Of a stretch of 64,000 nucleotides of DNA, positions 1-8,470 are shown piece after piece. The stretch is from an uncultured Paracoccaceae bacterium (GTDB lineage: Bacteria > Pseudomonadota > Alphaproteobacteria > Rhodobacterales > Rhodobacteraceae): assembly GCA_947503175.1 (NCBI GenBank), contig CANNCO010000003.1, positions 255,501 to 319,500 on the forward strand, in the 5' to 3' direction. The notes beneath the pieces were generated by a model, which saw nothing but the letters and a program-made list of their open reading frames with translations, searched no databases and had not been told where the DNA came from. A program made the translations under genes and the position numbers. The first letter of the stretch is position 1, and every line of letters starts with the position of its first letter.

Positions 1-362
1 GGCCGGAACTGCGCGCCGACAATTTCGACATGTACCTTCTGGGCTGGTCGCCCGGCACGTTTGATGCCGAACATCCCGTCCGCTTCCTCGCCTCGACGCC
101 GAACGAGGAAAAACGGCTGGGATCATGGAACTTCGGTGGCTACTCGAACGCCCGCGTCGACGAGCTTCTGCCGATGATCCAGTCCGAGATCGACGAGACC
201 AAGCGTCAGGCGATGCTGAATGAGGTCGCAGGCATCCTGCAGGACGAAGCCGCCTATGTGACGATGTATGTCCAGCCGCTTGTCTGGGGCGCGAAGTCGA
301 ATATCGCGTTGACCCAGCGTCCCGACAACTTTTTCATCCTGCGCTGGGTGACCGTGAACTAA
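1..362 (+). CDS. Peptide ABC transporter substrate-binding protein (family 5), 3' end
   Basis: The frame is open from base 3 to a TAA at 360-362, so only the last ~119 residues of a periplasmic family-5 (DppA/OppA-like) solute-binding protein are present. The segment reads YLLGW...D..HP..F, then NFGGYSNARVDELL, then a helical stretch and a C-terminal strand ending in WVTVN; this is the usual end of the family, where these elements close the second lobe. The likely partners are the permeases at 2485-4424 and the ATPases at 7438-9436 on the same strand, although unrelated genes intervene. Substrate class (di/oligopeptide, or another amphiphilic solute) cannot be told from this fragment. Confidence 0.85.
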   Translation, partial: PELRADNFDMYLLGWSPGTFDAEHPVRFLASTPNEEKRLGSWNFGGYSNARVDELLPMIQSEIDETKRQAMLNEVAGILQDEAAYVTMYVQPLVWGAKSNIALTQRPDNFFILRWVTVN

Positions 363-390
363 GGCGTTTTCCGCAGGAATAGACACTGAA

Positions 391-415
391 CGCCGCCTCG
401 GCCCCTGGGGCGGCG
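391..415. terminator. GC-rich hairpin after the binding-protein gene
   Basis: CGCCGCC at 391-397 pairs with GGCGGCG at 409-415 about 30 bases after the stop of the binding-protein gene. Only a weak T-rich tail follows on the plus strand. It lies exactly between two convergent genes, so it may serve either strand. Confidence 0.4.
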
Positions 416-1348
416 CTATGCTTTCAGGCACTGCCCAAGGGTCGGCGGCAGCTCTCCGAACTCCGCCCAGATATGGCCCCGCACGGTTTCGGAGCGATAG
501 CCCTGATTGAACATCAGGGGCTGCGAGACGTCCCCATAGCGCCCCTGCGGTTCGTGCACCCGGTCACCGAAAAGCCCTGCGAATGCATCCAGATCCGGCG
601 TGACCTCACCCAGAAGCGTCGCCCCGATCAGCCGGAAATCCTTCCGCGACATCGACGTCCAGCCACCCAGCGGTTCGAAACTCCGCATGTAAAGATTGCA
701 GGCGATCACAAACGACGCCTCGCGGCAGTCCTCCAGCGTCACCGGCCCATGCTCGTACATCAGCGCCAGCGGGATCACGAAGTACCGCGCCTCCGTGTCG
801 AAATGCACCCGCGCGGTGTTCAGGCACAAAAACGCGTTCTCGGCATCCGGCTCGAACCGGTACCGCGCCTTCGCGATGGACCCCAAGGGTTCGTACCGCG
901 CGTTCCCGTCCATCGCCGGGTAGGTATAGATCCCCCCGGCCGTCATGATGAACGGCTCCTGCTTCAGAACCGGTATCTTCTTCACCCGTTTGGGCGGGAC
1001 CGACCATTTCTCTTTCAGCTTCTCCAGAACCTTCGCCCGGGCCCGCAAATCGCCGGGTGACATCTCAAGCTCTTCGAGAAACCGCAGATCCAGCCCGTCA
1101 TCGATCATCCGATGCACCCGTCCGAACACGTCGGGATGCTCAAGCCCGTGGGCGTGCAGCAAATCCGCCAGAACCAGCCAGAACGCCGAACTGTCGGCAT
1201 CGACCGGCTCGGCATCGGCACCGGCCCGGCTGCGCAGCGTCTCGATGGCGGCATCAAGGGTCGGCGATACCGCGACCCAATCCGCGAAATCCGCTTTCAG
1301 ATCCGCGGCAAAATCATTCTGGTACAGTCCGGTTCCCCAAGCGCCCAT
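416..1348 (-). CDS. DUF4259-like protein of unknown function
   Basis: A 310-residue cytoplasmic protein with no signal peptide or membrane segment. The N-terminus MGAWGTGLYQNDFAAD is the hallmark start of DUF4259-type proteins, whose function is unknown. A second, more beta-like half follows a basic linker (about residues 115-130). GGAG lies nine bases before the ATG at 1348, supporting this start. It is transcribed against the surrounding transporter genes and ends right behind the binding-protein gene, so it looks like an insertion into the transporter locus rather than part of it. Confidence 0.65.
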   Translation of the reverse strand: MGAWGTGLYQNDFAADLKADFADWVAVSPTLDAAIETLRSRAGADAEPVDADSSAFWLVLADLLHAHGLEHPDVFGRVHRMIDDGLDLRFLEELEMSPGDLRARAKVLEKLKEKWSVPPKRVKKIPVLKQEPFIMTAGGIYTYPAMDGNARYEPLGSIAKARYRFEPDAENAFLCLNTARVHFDTEARYFVIPLALMYEHGPVTLEDCREASFVIACNLYMRSFEPLGGWTSMSRKDFRLIGATLLGEVTPDLDAFAGLFGDRVHEPQGRYGDVSQPLMFNQGYRSETVRGHIWAEFGELPPTLGQCLKA

Positions 1349-1412
1349 GCCAAGCCGCTCCGATTGCCAACGGGATGCAGGATACCGAAAATCAAGTCTC
1401 TCTTATCGCAGC

Positions 1413-1649
1413 TTACCGAAACTCGCGGCCGTTGGGCGGCTGATCGTTGCACCAGCCGATCTCGGTCCGCTCCCAGACCACATCCCCCGCATCGGCGTGG
1501 ACAACCACGCGATCTTCGGCTTCCGACACCTTTTCAGGGGGCAGAAGTGCCAGAAACATGGCCAGGGCAGCAGTGGACAGGCACATTGGCGGGGCCTCGC
1601 AGGCTTGTTCGGGCCGGAACAGACCCTGTTTCGATCGTAACGTCGTCAT
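1413..1649 (-). CDS. Small hypothetical protein, possibly secreted
   Basis: A 78-codon frame that could also begin at an internal ATG at 1586. From that internal ATG the product would be 57 residues and start MCLSTAALAMFLALL, which resembles a short export signal; the tail is acidic and contains one cysteine. Neither start has a strong ribosome-binding site. I recognise no family. It fills a ~400-base stretch that otherwise holds nothing, but may not be a gene. Confidence 0.28.
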   Translation of the reverse strand: MTTLRSKQGLFRPEQACEAPPMCLSTAALAMFLALLPPEKVSEAEDRVVVHADAGDVVWERTEIGWCNDQPPNGREFR

Positions 1650-1768
1650 GGGTGGAGCCAAGTAACTTCTGCGCGTGGTTAAGGTCGCGTAAACACAAGG
1701 CGCGCGCCTGACCGCGATCAATCCGCGCCCCGCGCGATCCGGTAGGCTGCGACTTGGGAGGGGAAACG

Positions 1769-2443
1769 ATGCATCGGATAGTTCTTGCAATCATCTTCAT
1801 CGGATCTTGGGCAACGACCGGCCATTCAGAGGAGGTCCGGTGCGATGACACCGATGTCATCGTCTTCGCAGGGCCCGAAGATGCGCGGCTGGTCTGCGAC
1901 GTGGCAAAGGCTGGGTCGGATCTGCTACGGGATTGCGGTCTCGAACCGGATTGGCCGGTTCAGATCGTCGTCTCGGAGGTCATCGAAGGCGCCCCGACGC
2001 ACTGCATAGGCCAGTTTGTCTGCGGAACGGGGCGGATCACGCTTCTGTCGCCCGAAACGCTGGCCAAGAGGGCCGATACGGCCGAGATGTTTCCGGGCAT
2101 GACCCCCGCGGCGATCTTCGCCAGCCTCGTCGTGCATGAAATGGCACATGCGGCGCTCAGCCATACCGCACCGGGCCTTTCGTCGGATCTTACGACGCAG
2201 GAATACATCGCAACCGCAATGCAGTTTCGGTCGATATCGCCGCCGGACCGCGCACGTTTTCTTGAAGCATGGCCGGTGGAAACGCCGGTCGACATGCACG
2301 GCCTGAACCAGTTCACCCACGCGCTCGCGCCCGGATTGTTCATGTCGCGCGTATGGTTACACTTCGACGCGCCGGAAAACGGCTGCGCCTTTGTCGCCGA
2401 ACTCATCGACGGAAGCGCCAGACTTGGTCTGCCCGACCTGTAA
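1769..2443 (+). CDS. Secreted HExxH protein (zincin-like), unknown function
   Basis: The 224-residue product starts with a clear signal peptide (MHRIVLAIIFIGSWATTGHS) at the ATG at 1769, preceded by GGGAGGGG at 1756-1763; an in-frame TTG at 1754 is too close to that site to be the start. Around residue 126 is VVHEMAHAALSH, a zinc-protease type HExxH motif with a further histidine four residues on. Several cysteines suggest disulfides in the periplasm. It may belong to a small unknown-function family common in Rhodobacteraceae (I think DUF6639, not certain). No partner gene is obvious; the permease operon begins 41 bases downstream on the same strand. Confidence 0.6.
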   Translation: MHRIVLAIIFIGSWATTGHSEEVRCDDTDVIVFAGPEDARLVCDVAKAGSDLLRDCGLEPDWPVQIVVSEVIEGAPTHCIGQFVCGTGRITLLSPETLAKRADTAEMFPGMTPAAIFASLVVHEMAHAALSHTAPGLSSDLTTQEYIATAMQFRSISPPDRARFLEAWPVETPVDMHGLNQFTHALAPGLFMSRVWLHFDAPENGCAFVAELIDGSARLGLPDL

Positions 2444-2484
2444 CGGTGCTTGACCCCGCCGCGCCACAAGCCCACAAACGATGA

Positions 2485-3465
2485 ATGCTGGCTTTCGTCA
2501 TCCGCCGTGTCTTCCAATCCGTCCTCGTCCTTCTGGTCGTCGGGCTGGTGGCGTTTTCGATGTTCCGCTTCGTCGGCGATCCGATCGACAACATGCTGGG
2601 ACAGGAACGCACGCAGGCCGATATCGACCGGCTGCGCGCCGATCTGGGGCTCGATCAGCCTTTCGTCGTCCAGTATTTCAAGTTTCTCGAAGGCGCCGTG
2701 CAGGGCAATTTCGGCGTCAGCTACCGGCAGGGGCGGCCCGTCGCGACGATCATTGCCGAACGCGCTCCCGCAACGCTGGAACTGGCCGCTGTATCGGGTT
2801 TTCTCGCGATTTCCATAGGAATCGGGCTGGGCGTTTTCACCGCGATCCGACGCGACGGGATTGCGTCGAACATCATCATGACGGTCTCTCTCATAGGCGT
2901 GTCGCTGCCCACCTTCCTGATCGGGATATTACTCATCTACATATTCTCGGTCGAACTCGACCTGCTCCCCAGCTTCGGAAGGGGTGACACGGTCATGATC
3001 GGGGGCTGGAGCACCGGATTCCTGACCGAAAGCGGGCTCAAGGCGCTGATCCTGCCCTCGATCACCCTTGGCCTCTATCAGATGACCCTGATCATGCGCC
3101 TCGTGCGCTCGGAGATGCTGGAGGTACTCCGGCAGGATTACATCCGCTTCGCCCGCGCCCGTGGCCTGCGTGAAAGATCGGTGAACTTCCGCCACGCGCT
3201 CAAGAACACGCTGGTGCCGGTCATCACCGTGACGGGCCTGCAACTGGGCAGCATCATCGCCTTCGCGATCATCACCGAAACCGTGTTCCAGTGGCCGGGT
3301 GTGGGTCTTCTGTTCATCAACGCGATCCAGTTCGTCGATATCCCGGTGATGGCCGCTTATCTGATGCTGATCTCGGTGATGTTCGTCGCGATCAACCTGA
3401 TCGTCGATCTTCTTTACTTCGCAATCGATCCGCGCCTCAGGGCCGACCGGGCAGGGGCACACTGA
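2485..3465 (+). CDS. Peptide ABC transporter permease, DppB/OppB type
   Basis: A 326-residue inner-membrane permease (BPD_transp_1 fold). It opens with the typical MLAFVIRRVFQSVLVLLVVGLVAF first span and the conserved D..R..LGLDQP..VQY segment, has about six spans, and carries the cytoplasmic coupling loop DYIRFARARGLRERSV near residue 217 that docks on the ATPases. It forms a heterodimer with the next gene, whose ATG overlaps this stop (TGATG), so the two are translationally coupled. Together with the ATPases further downstream it should import peptides or related solutes delivered by the binding protein at the window start. Confidence 0.93.
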   Translation: MLAFVIRRVFQSVLVLLVVGLVAFSMFRFVGDPIDNMLGQERTQADIDRLRADLGLDQPFVVQYFKFLEGAVQGNFGVSYRQGRPVATIIAERAPATLELAAVSGFLAISIGIGLGVFTAIRRDGIASNIIMTVSLIGVSLPTFLIGILLIYIFSVELDLLPSFGRGDTVMIGGWSTGFLTESGLKALILPSITLGLYQMTLIMRLVRSEMLEVLRQDYIRFARARGLRERSVNFRHALKNTLVPVITVTGLQLGSIIAFAIITETVFQWPGVGLLFINAIQFVDIPVMAAYLMLISVMFVAINLIVDLLYFAIDPRLRADRAGAH

Positions 3466-4424
3466 TGGCAGAGCTTTCGTCAGAGACCACGCGCCCGCAA
3501 CCCGCCGAACCCTCGGCATGGGCCCGCTTCCGCGCATCGGACTTCTACTGGAAGTTCCGGCGGTCGCCCGTCGCCATGGTCAGCTTCGCGGTAACCGTGC
3601 TTCTGGTCATGTCGGCGCTACTTGCGCCACTCATCGCCCCCTACGACCCGTTCGATCCGGGCAGCCTGAACCTGATGAACGGCTTCTCGGCACCGATGCA
3701 GCCCAATGCATTCACCGGAGAGACCTTCTGGCTCGGCACCGATGATCAGGGCCGCGATGTGTTCTCGACCATCCTCTACGGCATGCGGATTTCGCTCTTC
3801 GTGGGCTTCGCGGCGGTGATGTTCGCAATGACCCTGGGGGTCCTTCTGGGCCTCGTGGCGGGCTATGTGGGCGGCTGGACCGAAACGATCATCATGCGCG
3901 TGGCGGACGTACAGCTGACCTTTCCGTCGATCCTTGTCGCGATGCTGATCTTTGGTGTGGCCAAGGGGTTCACCCCCATCGAGTACCGCGATCAGATGGC
4001 GATCTGGGTCCTGATCATCGCCATCGGCCTGTCCGATTGGGTCCAGTTCGCCCGCGTCGTCCGGGGGGCAACGCTGGTCGAGAAGAACAAGGAATACGTG
4101 CAGGCCGCCAAGCTGATCGGCCGCCGTGGCCCCGCCATCATGCTGCGCCACATCCTGCCCAACGTCATGTCGCCCGTCCTCGTGATTGCAACGATCTCGC
4201 TGGCACTCGCGATCATCGCAGAAGCGACACTGTCCTTCCTCGGCGTCGGCGCACCACCCACCCAGCCCTCGCTGGGCACCCTGATCCGTATAGGTCAGGG
4301 GTTCCTGTTCTCGGGCGAATGGTGGATCCTCCTGTTCCCCGCCGCCACGCTTCTGGCGCTCGCCCTGTCGGTGAACCTTCTGGGCGACTGGCTCCGCGAC
4401 GCGCTGAACCCGCGCCTGAAGTAA
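3465..4424 (+). CDS. Peptide ABC transporter permease, DppC/OppC type
   Basis: A 319-residue permease, second half of the transporter channel. The start at 3465 overlaps the previous stop. A short cytoplasmic leader (SDFYWKFRRSPVAM) precedes the first span, as is standard for DppC proteins; then come the conserved periplasmic block APYDPFDP and the F-WLGTDDQGRDVFS motif near residue 90. The coupling loop EYVQAAKLIGR is near residue 209, followed by LRHILPNV. It ends with LGDWLRDALNPRLK, the normal family terminus. Convergent with the LuxR-type gene that ends four bases later. Confidence 0.94.
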   Translation: MAELSSETTRPQPAEPSAWARFRASDFYWKFRRSPVAMVSFAVTVLLVMSALLAPLIAPYDPFDPGSLNLMNGFSAPMQPNAFTGETFWLGTDDQGRDVFSTILYGMRISLFVGFAAVMFAMTLGVLLGLVAGYVGGWTETIIMRVADVQLTFPSILVAMLIFGVAKGFTPIEYRDQMAIWVLIIAIGLSDWVQFARVVRGATLVEKNKEYVQAAKLIGRRGPAIMLRHILPNVMSPVLVIATISLALAIIAEATLSFLGVGAPPTQPSLGTLIRIGQGFLFSGEWWILLFPAATLLALALSVNLLGDWLRDALNPRLK

Positions 4425-4427
4425 CGT

Positions 4428-4916
4428 TCAGGCCCCGTCCATCAACTCGTCGATGAAAAGGCTCAGAAGCTGAAGCCGCCCGGACACACCCGCCTTCCGG
4501 TAGAGCGCCGCGTTATGCGCCTTGACCGTCCCCTCGGTCGTGCCCCGTGCCGCGGCGATATCGGACACCGACAGCCCCTTGATCGCAAGGATCGCAACAT
4601 CCCGCTCTGACGCCGTCAGCCCCCAATTGTCGAAATGCTCTTCCAGCAACTCGGCAAACTGACCCGATGCGATCCGCACCTGGTCCTTCAGCCGCGCGCT
4701 TTGCCGCATCAGCCGCCGCAACTCGCGACCGGTTAAGATCACACCCAGAAACAGCGCCGCGGCAATCACGTATTCGAAGGGATCGAGGTTGTGGTTACCC
4801 GACTGTGCCTCGAGGTCCAGAAAATCAAGCACCGCGTCCAGAACAAAGAACACGGCGCAGAAAAGCTGAAGCCCGAACAGGACCCAGAGAAGTCCGGGGC
4901 GAGCAGAGCCGTTCAT
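4428..4916 (-). CDS. Membrane-anchored LuxR-type transcriptional regulator
   Basis: A 162-residue protein with two predicted membrane spans (about residues 9-30 and 47-64), a short helical linker, and a C-terminal LuxR/GerE helix-turn-helix from about residue 99 (LTASERDVAIL...SVSDIA...TEGTVKAHNAALYRKAGV). There is no receiver or ligand-binding domain, so any signal would have to be sensed through the membrane part or by a partner. This small-anchor LuxR architecture recurs in roseobacters. Its target is unknown; it is convergent with the permease genes and 24 bases upstream of it on the same strand ends the PepSY gene. Confidence 0.8.
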   Translation of the reverse strand: MNGSARPGLLWVLFGLQLFCAVFFVLDAVLDFLDLEAQSGNHNLDPFEYVIAAALFLGVILTGRELRRLMRQSARLKDQVRIASGQFAELLEEHFDNWGLTASERDVAILAIKGLSVSDIAAARGTTEGTVKAHNAALYRKAGVSGRLQLLSLFIDELMDGA

Positions 4917-4940
4917 ACCGGCCCCACCCGTCCAACTGGA

Positions 4941-5219
4941 TCAATCGTCGTCGTCTTCCAACTCGACCTCGGTGACCACGCCCGTTGCTTCGGCAATGGT
5001 GACCTCATACTCCTGACCATCGACTGTATATTCAACTTCGATCTCGCCATCTTCGACTTCAATCTCCGTCACCGTATACCCCTGCGCTTCGAACTTGGCA
5101 CGGATTTCATCGGTATTGGTGCCGACACTGTCGCCGATCGCAAAGTTTGCAAAAGCGCCAACGGGAATCAGCGCGGCAAGAACGGCGGCGGGGATCAGAC
5201 TGTTTCCATTAAGTTTCAT
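4941..5219 (-). CDS. Exported PepSY-domain protein
   Basis: A 92-residue protein with a signal peptide (MKLNGNSLIPAAVLAALIPVGAFA) followed by one PepSY-type unit: a helix (DEIRAKFEAQGYTV) and three strands (TEIEVEDGEIEVEYTVDGQEYEVTIAEATGVV is broken here only by turns). It finishes in a run of four aspartates. PepSY domains are thought to bind or inhibit proteases, or to modulate periplasmic enzymes. It is followed closely by the membrane LuxR-type gene on the same strand, so the pair may be co-transcribed; whether it serves as a signal for that regulator is speculation. Confidence 0.72.
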   Translation of the reverse strand: MKLNGNSLIPAAVLAALIPVGAFANFAIGDSVGTNTDEIRAKFEAQGYTVTEIEVEDGEIEVEYTVDGQEYEVTIAEATGVVTEVELEDDDD

Positions 5220-5339
5220 AGGGTTTCTCCAAATCTCAGGGTTTCACAAACCGCAGCGTTGCGGTGGGAATGAGATCGGAACCACCCAGGCACCGTCCTA
5301 TTGGATTTGGGGTTAGATCAGGCCGTACTGGACCAAGGG

Positions 5340-6131
5340 TTAGGCCGTTCCCTGCGTCTCCTGATGCAAACGGTCCATCTCCTCCCACCGCGCCACCGCC
5401 GCAGGCTCGAACTCGCCCGCCGCCGGCACATCCACCCGATAATGCCCATGCCGGTCTTCGCCCCGCACCAGCATCACGGAATCCTTGTCGTGCTTGGTCT
5501 GTCGCACATGGGGCGCGATATACTGCACGTTCAGCCCGATCCGGCGGTCGTCCGACCGGTTCGGCATCGACGCGTGCAGGGTCCAGCCATGATGAAACGA
5601 TGCCTCGCCGGGGGCCAACGGGCACATGACCGCATCCGCTTCAGACACACCTTTCACCGTCTGCCCCTGAAACAGAACGTTCGATGTATCATTGATCCGT
5701 TCGTGCTCGATCATGCCGCCTGTGTGACTGCTGGGGATCATCCGCATGCAGCCGGATGTGGCCGTTGCGGGAGACAAGGCCAACCACATCGACACCTGCG
5801 CATCATCCGACAGACCCCAATAGGTCAGGTCCTGATGCCAGCTCACGTGGCTCTCGGTATGCGGCTCCTTGATGATGTAAGTCACGTCATAGAGCAGGAT
5901 GTCAGGGCCGATCAGCGCTTCGACCACATCCAGAACGCGCGGATCGGTCGCCATGGCAAGGGGCGACATCATCACCGTGTGCAGCTTTGCCTTGTAATGC
6001 AGGGGGCCATGTGCCGCCTCGGCTTCCTCCAGCGCCCGACGGTGCTCCGCCGCCTCCTCTTCGCTCAAAAGCGGCACGGCAGAAACATAACCGTCCCGTT
6101 CATATGCATCGGCAAGCGCCCTGATATCCAT
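5340..6131 (-). CDS. Phytanoyl-CoA dioxygenase (PhyH) family protein
   Basis: A 263-residue Fe(II)/2-oxoglutarate oxygenase. The facial triad is visible as H99-x-D101 (SWHQDLTYW) and a distal histidine near 186 (HGWTLHASMPN), followed by the 2-oxoglutarate-binding arginine (SDDRRIGL). The double-stranded beta-helix core lies between them. GGGAGG sits just before the ATG at 6131. Members hydroxylate varied small molecules and the substrate cannot be predicted; similar genes often accompany peptide-type ABC importers in roseobacters, which would fit catabolism or modification of an imported compound (inference). Confidence 0.85.
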   Translation of the reverse strand: MDIRALADAYERDGYVSAVPLLSEEEAAEHRRALEEAEAAHGPLHYKAKLHTVMMSPLAMATDPRVLDVVEALIGPDILLYDVTYIIKEPHTESHVSWHQDLTYWGLSDDAQVSMWLALSPATATSGCMRMIPSSHTGGMIEHERINDTSNVLFQGQTVKGVSEADAVMCPLAPGEASFHHGWTLHASMPNRSDDRRIGLNVQYIAPHVRQTKHDKDSVMLVRGEDRHGHYRVDVPAAGEFEPAAVARWEEMDRLHQETQGTA

Positions 6132-6341
6132 CGCTGAACCTCCCTGACAGATAGGTCAGCGTGAAACGATCCGGCACACGATTTCCAGAACCATCCGCGA
6201 CATTTTTCCGCCCCTGCACGACAAGAGCGGCGGTCGGGCAAAGGTCGGTCTGAATTACGGCGATGCGGGACGATGCGGTGCGAGACGTGTAGCGGCTTTG
6301 CGGGACAAAGCCGACCTTCGCCAAGAAGGGCCAACGGCTTG

Positions 6342-6818
6342 TCAGACCGTAGCCTCGACTGCTCTTGCAAGGTTTTGAAGCGAGGAGTTTAGACCGACTG
6401 CGTGATCCTCGGGCCGGATGCCTTCTGGTACGTTCTCGCACGCGACTGATACTGTGGTCTGGTGTCCAGAACTCTCAAGTGTCCATGTCTGCTTCATCGC
6501 ACCCGCGAAGCTTGGATCGGTCGCGTCGAACACAACCCGCTGCACGACCTGGCTTCCGGGCGTAAGCTCATCGAACACAACCCGAAACCTGTCTTCATGT
6601 TCGGTTGTCTTGCCGGGGACAGACGGCGTTGCCTCACCGTGATATAGGCTCATAACGTACCCGCCGCCTTCCGAAGGGCTTATCTCATGGACTTTGCCAG
6701 TCATCCCTTCTGGCGGTAGCCACCTTTCAAGCAAGGATGGCTCAAGAAAAGCACGATAGATGGCGTCGGCGGAAGACGCGATTATTCGCTCTGCGCGGTC
6801 GATACGTTCTGAGTTCAT
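6342..6818 (-). CDS. SRPBCC/AHSA1-family protein
   Basis: A 158-residue START-like (SRPBCC) protein of the activator-of-Hsp90-homologue type. The N-terminal strand-helix IIASSADAIYRAFLEPSLLERWLPPEGMTG is the classic signature, followed by the GGGYVMSLYH strand, an FDELTPGSQVVQRVVF segment and a long C-terminal helix. Such proteins bind hydrophobic ligands in a helix-grip cavity; no reaction can be assigned. No strong ribosome-binding site precedes the start. About 210 bases without any gene separate it from the dioxygenase upstream in coordinate. Confidence 0.78.
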   Translation of the reverse strand: MNSERIDRAERIIASSADAIYRAFLEPSLLERWLPPEGMTGKVHEISPSEGGGYVMSLYHGEATPSVPGKTTEHEDRFRVVFDELTPGSQVVQRVVFDATDPSFAGAMKQTWTLESSGHQTTVSVACENVPEGIRPEDHAVGLNSSLQNLARAVEATV

Positions 6819-6973
6819 GCCCTAGGCTAGCATACCTTTCCGCACCGCAGAAGAAGACAACTAGGGCTCGAAGCCGACCTCCACAAACCGCACCACCCCT
6901 CCAACAACCACACCTCCTTGCCCTTGATCCGTCCCGGCGTCATAAACGACCGATCAGTTTCACCGGAGACACC

Positions 6974-7426
6974 ATGATACGCATCGCCTCTGCCGCCATC
7001 CTTGCCGTCACACTCGCCCTCCCGGCCGCCGCCGATGAGGTTCAGGATGCGGCAGAGGCCTTTATCAACAGCCCGGTCCAGCAGAAACTCCTCGATGACA
7101 TGCTGTCGCCCGAGGTCGCGATGGCCCAGCTTCAGGCGATGGCGCCCACGATGCCGCCCGAGGTTGCCGAACGTGTGCTGGAAATCGTGGTCGACGAAAT
7201 GACCGCGTTCCGGCCCCAGATGGAAACCGCGATGATCACCGCCGCCGCGCAGAGCTTTACGATCGAGGAAATCGCGGCCCTGAACGAGTTCTACAGCTCG
7301 CCCCTTGGCGCATCGGCCATGGGCAAGATGACGCCCTACATGCAGGCCGCGATGGGCGAGATGGGCCCGGGCATGCAGGCGATGCAGGGCCGCATCATGC
7401 AGCGCGTTCAGGAAGAACTGCAATAG
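6974..7426 (+). CDS. Exported DUF2059-domain protein
   Basis: A 150-residue protein beginning at the ATG at 6974, with GGAG at 6964-6967. A signal peptide (MIRIASAAILAVTLALPAAA) is followed by an all-helical DUF2059 domain, recognised by the segment AAAQSFTIEEIAALNEFYSSPLGASAMGK near residues 90-120. DUF2059 proteins are periplasmic and of unknown function. The stop lies 11 bases before the ATPase gene, so it is probably transcribed with the transporter ATPases. Confidence 0.82.
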   Translation: MIRIASAAILAVTLALPAAADEVQDAAEAFINSPVQQKLLDDMLSPEVAMAQLQAMAPTMPPEVAERVLEIVVDEMTAFRPQMETAMITAAAQSFTIEEIAALNEFYSSPLGASAMGKMTPYMQAAMGEMGPGMQAMQGRIMQRVQEELQ

Positions 7427-7437
7427 TTGCGGCCCGG

Positions 7438-8439
7438 ATGACACCCCCCGTTCTTTCCGTCCGCGATCTGGTTGTGGACATTCCGACCCGGGACACGACC
7501 CTGCGTCCCGTCGATCAAGTCTCCTACGATATCGCGGAGGGCGAAATCCTTGGCGTGGTGGGCGAAAGCGGCGCCGGCAAATCCATGACTGGAAATGCGG
7601 TGATCGGCCTTCTCGACCGGCCCGCACATATCTCGGGCGGAGAGATCCTGCTGAATGACCGTCGGATCGACAACCTGCCCTACGAACAGATGCGCCGGGT
7701 GCGCGGCAAAGAGATCGGGATGGTGTTTCAGGATCCCCTGACCTCGCTGAACCCGCTTCTGCCGATCGGCGACCAGTTGACCGAAACCATGCTCGAACAT
7801 CTGGGCATCGACCGGGGCGAGGCCCAAGAACGCGCCATCGCGGCACTGGAAGAGGTCGGCATCCCGGCGGCCCGCGAACGGATCAACAGCTATCCGCACG
7901 AGTTTTCCGGCGGCATGCGCCAGCGGGTCGTAATCGCGCTTGCGCTGTGCGCAGAACCGTCCCTTGTGATCGCCGACGAACCGACAACCGCGCTCGACGT
8001 ATCCGTTCAGGCCCAGATCATCGCCCTTCTGAAACGGCTCTGCCGCGAACGGGGCACCGCGGTCATGCTGGTCACGCATGATATGGGTGTGATCGCCGAG
8101 GCTGCCGACCGGGTGGCGGTGATGTATGCCGGGCGTCTGGCGGAGCTTGGTCCGGTGCGCGACGTGCTCACGGCGCCCCATCATCCCTATACCGATGGCC
8201 TGATGGGGTCGACGCCGCTTGCCTCGAAGGGCAAGCACCGCCTGCATCAGATCCCCGGCGCGATGCCGCGTCTGGGCGACCTACCCGATGGCTGCGCCTT
8301 CAACCCCCGCTGCCCCAAGGCACAGGATCGCTGCCGCGCGAACCCGACACCGACCCTGGCGGACTGTAACGGACGCGCGGCCTGCTGGTATCCGCTCCGT
8401 ACAGATGATGCGCATGATATGCGCATAGCTTCCGCATGA
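7438..8439 (+). CDS. Peptide ABC transporter ATP-binding protein, DppD/OppD type
   Basis: A 333-residue ABC ATPase with Walker A GESGAGKS near residue 40, Q-loop [10 protein letters not shown], signature FSGGMRQR, Walker [13 protein letters not shown] and switch VTHDMG. The C-terminal oligopeptide-transporter extension carries the cysteine cluster [15 protein letters not shown] that is typical of DppD/OppD-type subunits. It pairs with the next gene to energise the permeases at 2485-4424. Oddity: the last codons and stop (8408-8439) lie inside an array of 11-bp direct repeats, so the C-terminal tail HDMRIASA is encoded by repeat DNA. Confidence 0.93.
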   Translation: MTPPVLSVRDLVVDIPTRDTTLRPVDQVSYDIAEGEILGVVGESGAGKSMTGNAVIGLLDRPAHISGGEILLNDRRIDNLPYEQMRRVRGKEIGMVFQDPLTSLNPLLPIGDQLTETMLEHLGIDRGEAQERAIAALEEVGIPAARERINSYPHEFSGGMRQRVVIALALCAEPSLVIADEPTTALDVSVQAQIIALLKRLCRERGTAVMLVTHDMGVIAEAADRVAVMYAGRLAELGPVRDVLTAPHHPYTDGLMGSTPLASKGKHRLHQIPGAMPRLGDLPDGCAFNPRCPKAQDRCRANPTPTLADCNGRAACWYPLRTDDAHDMRIASA

Positions 8440-8451
8440 TTTCCGCATCGG
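8408..8451. repeat. Four tandem 11-bp repeats at the dppD-dppF junction
   Basis: Four consecutive 11-base units: ATGCGCATGAT (8408-8418), ATGCGCATAGC (8419-8429), TTCCGCATGAT (8430-8440) and TTCCGCATCGG (8441-8451). Every unit contains CGCAT at the same phase. The array covers the end and stop codon of the upstream ATPase gene and stops 19 bases before the next start at 8471. A related array lies at 61217-61260. An 11-bp period equals about one helical turn, as in the direct-repeat sites of OmpR/PhoB-family regulators; that use here is inference. Confidence 0.7.
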
Positions 8452-8470
8452 CAGAAATCGGGGGCCGGCC

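Noticed and set aside
8397-8407. A fifth unit of the 11-bp array (upstream side)
   Set aside because: CCGTACAGATG matches the unit at too few positions.
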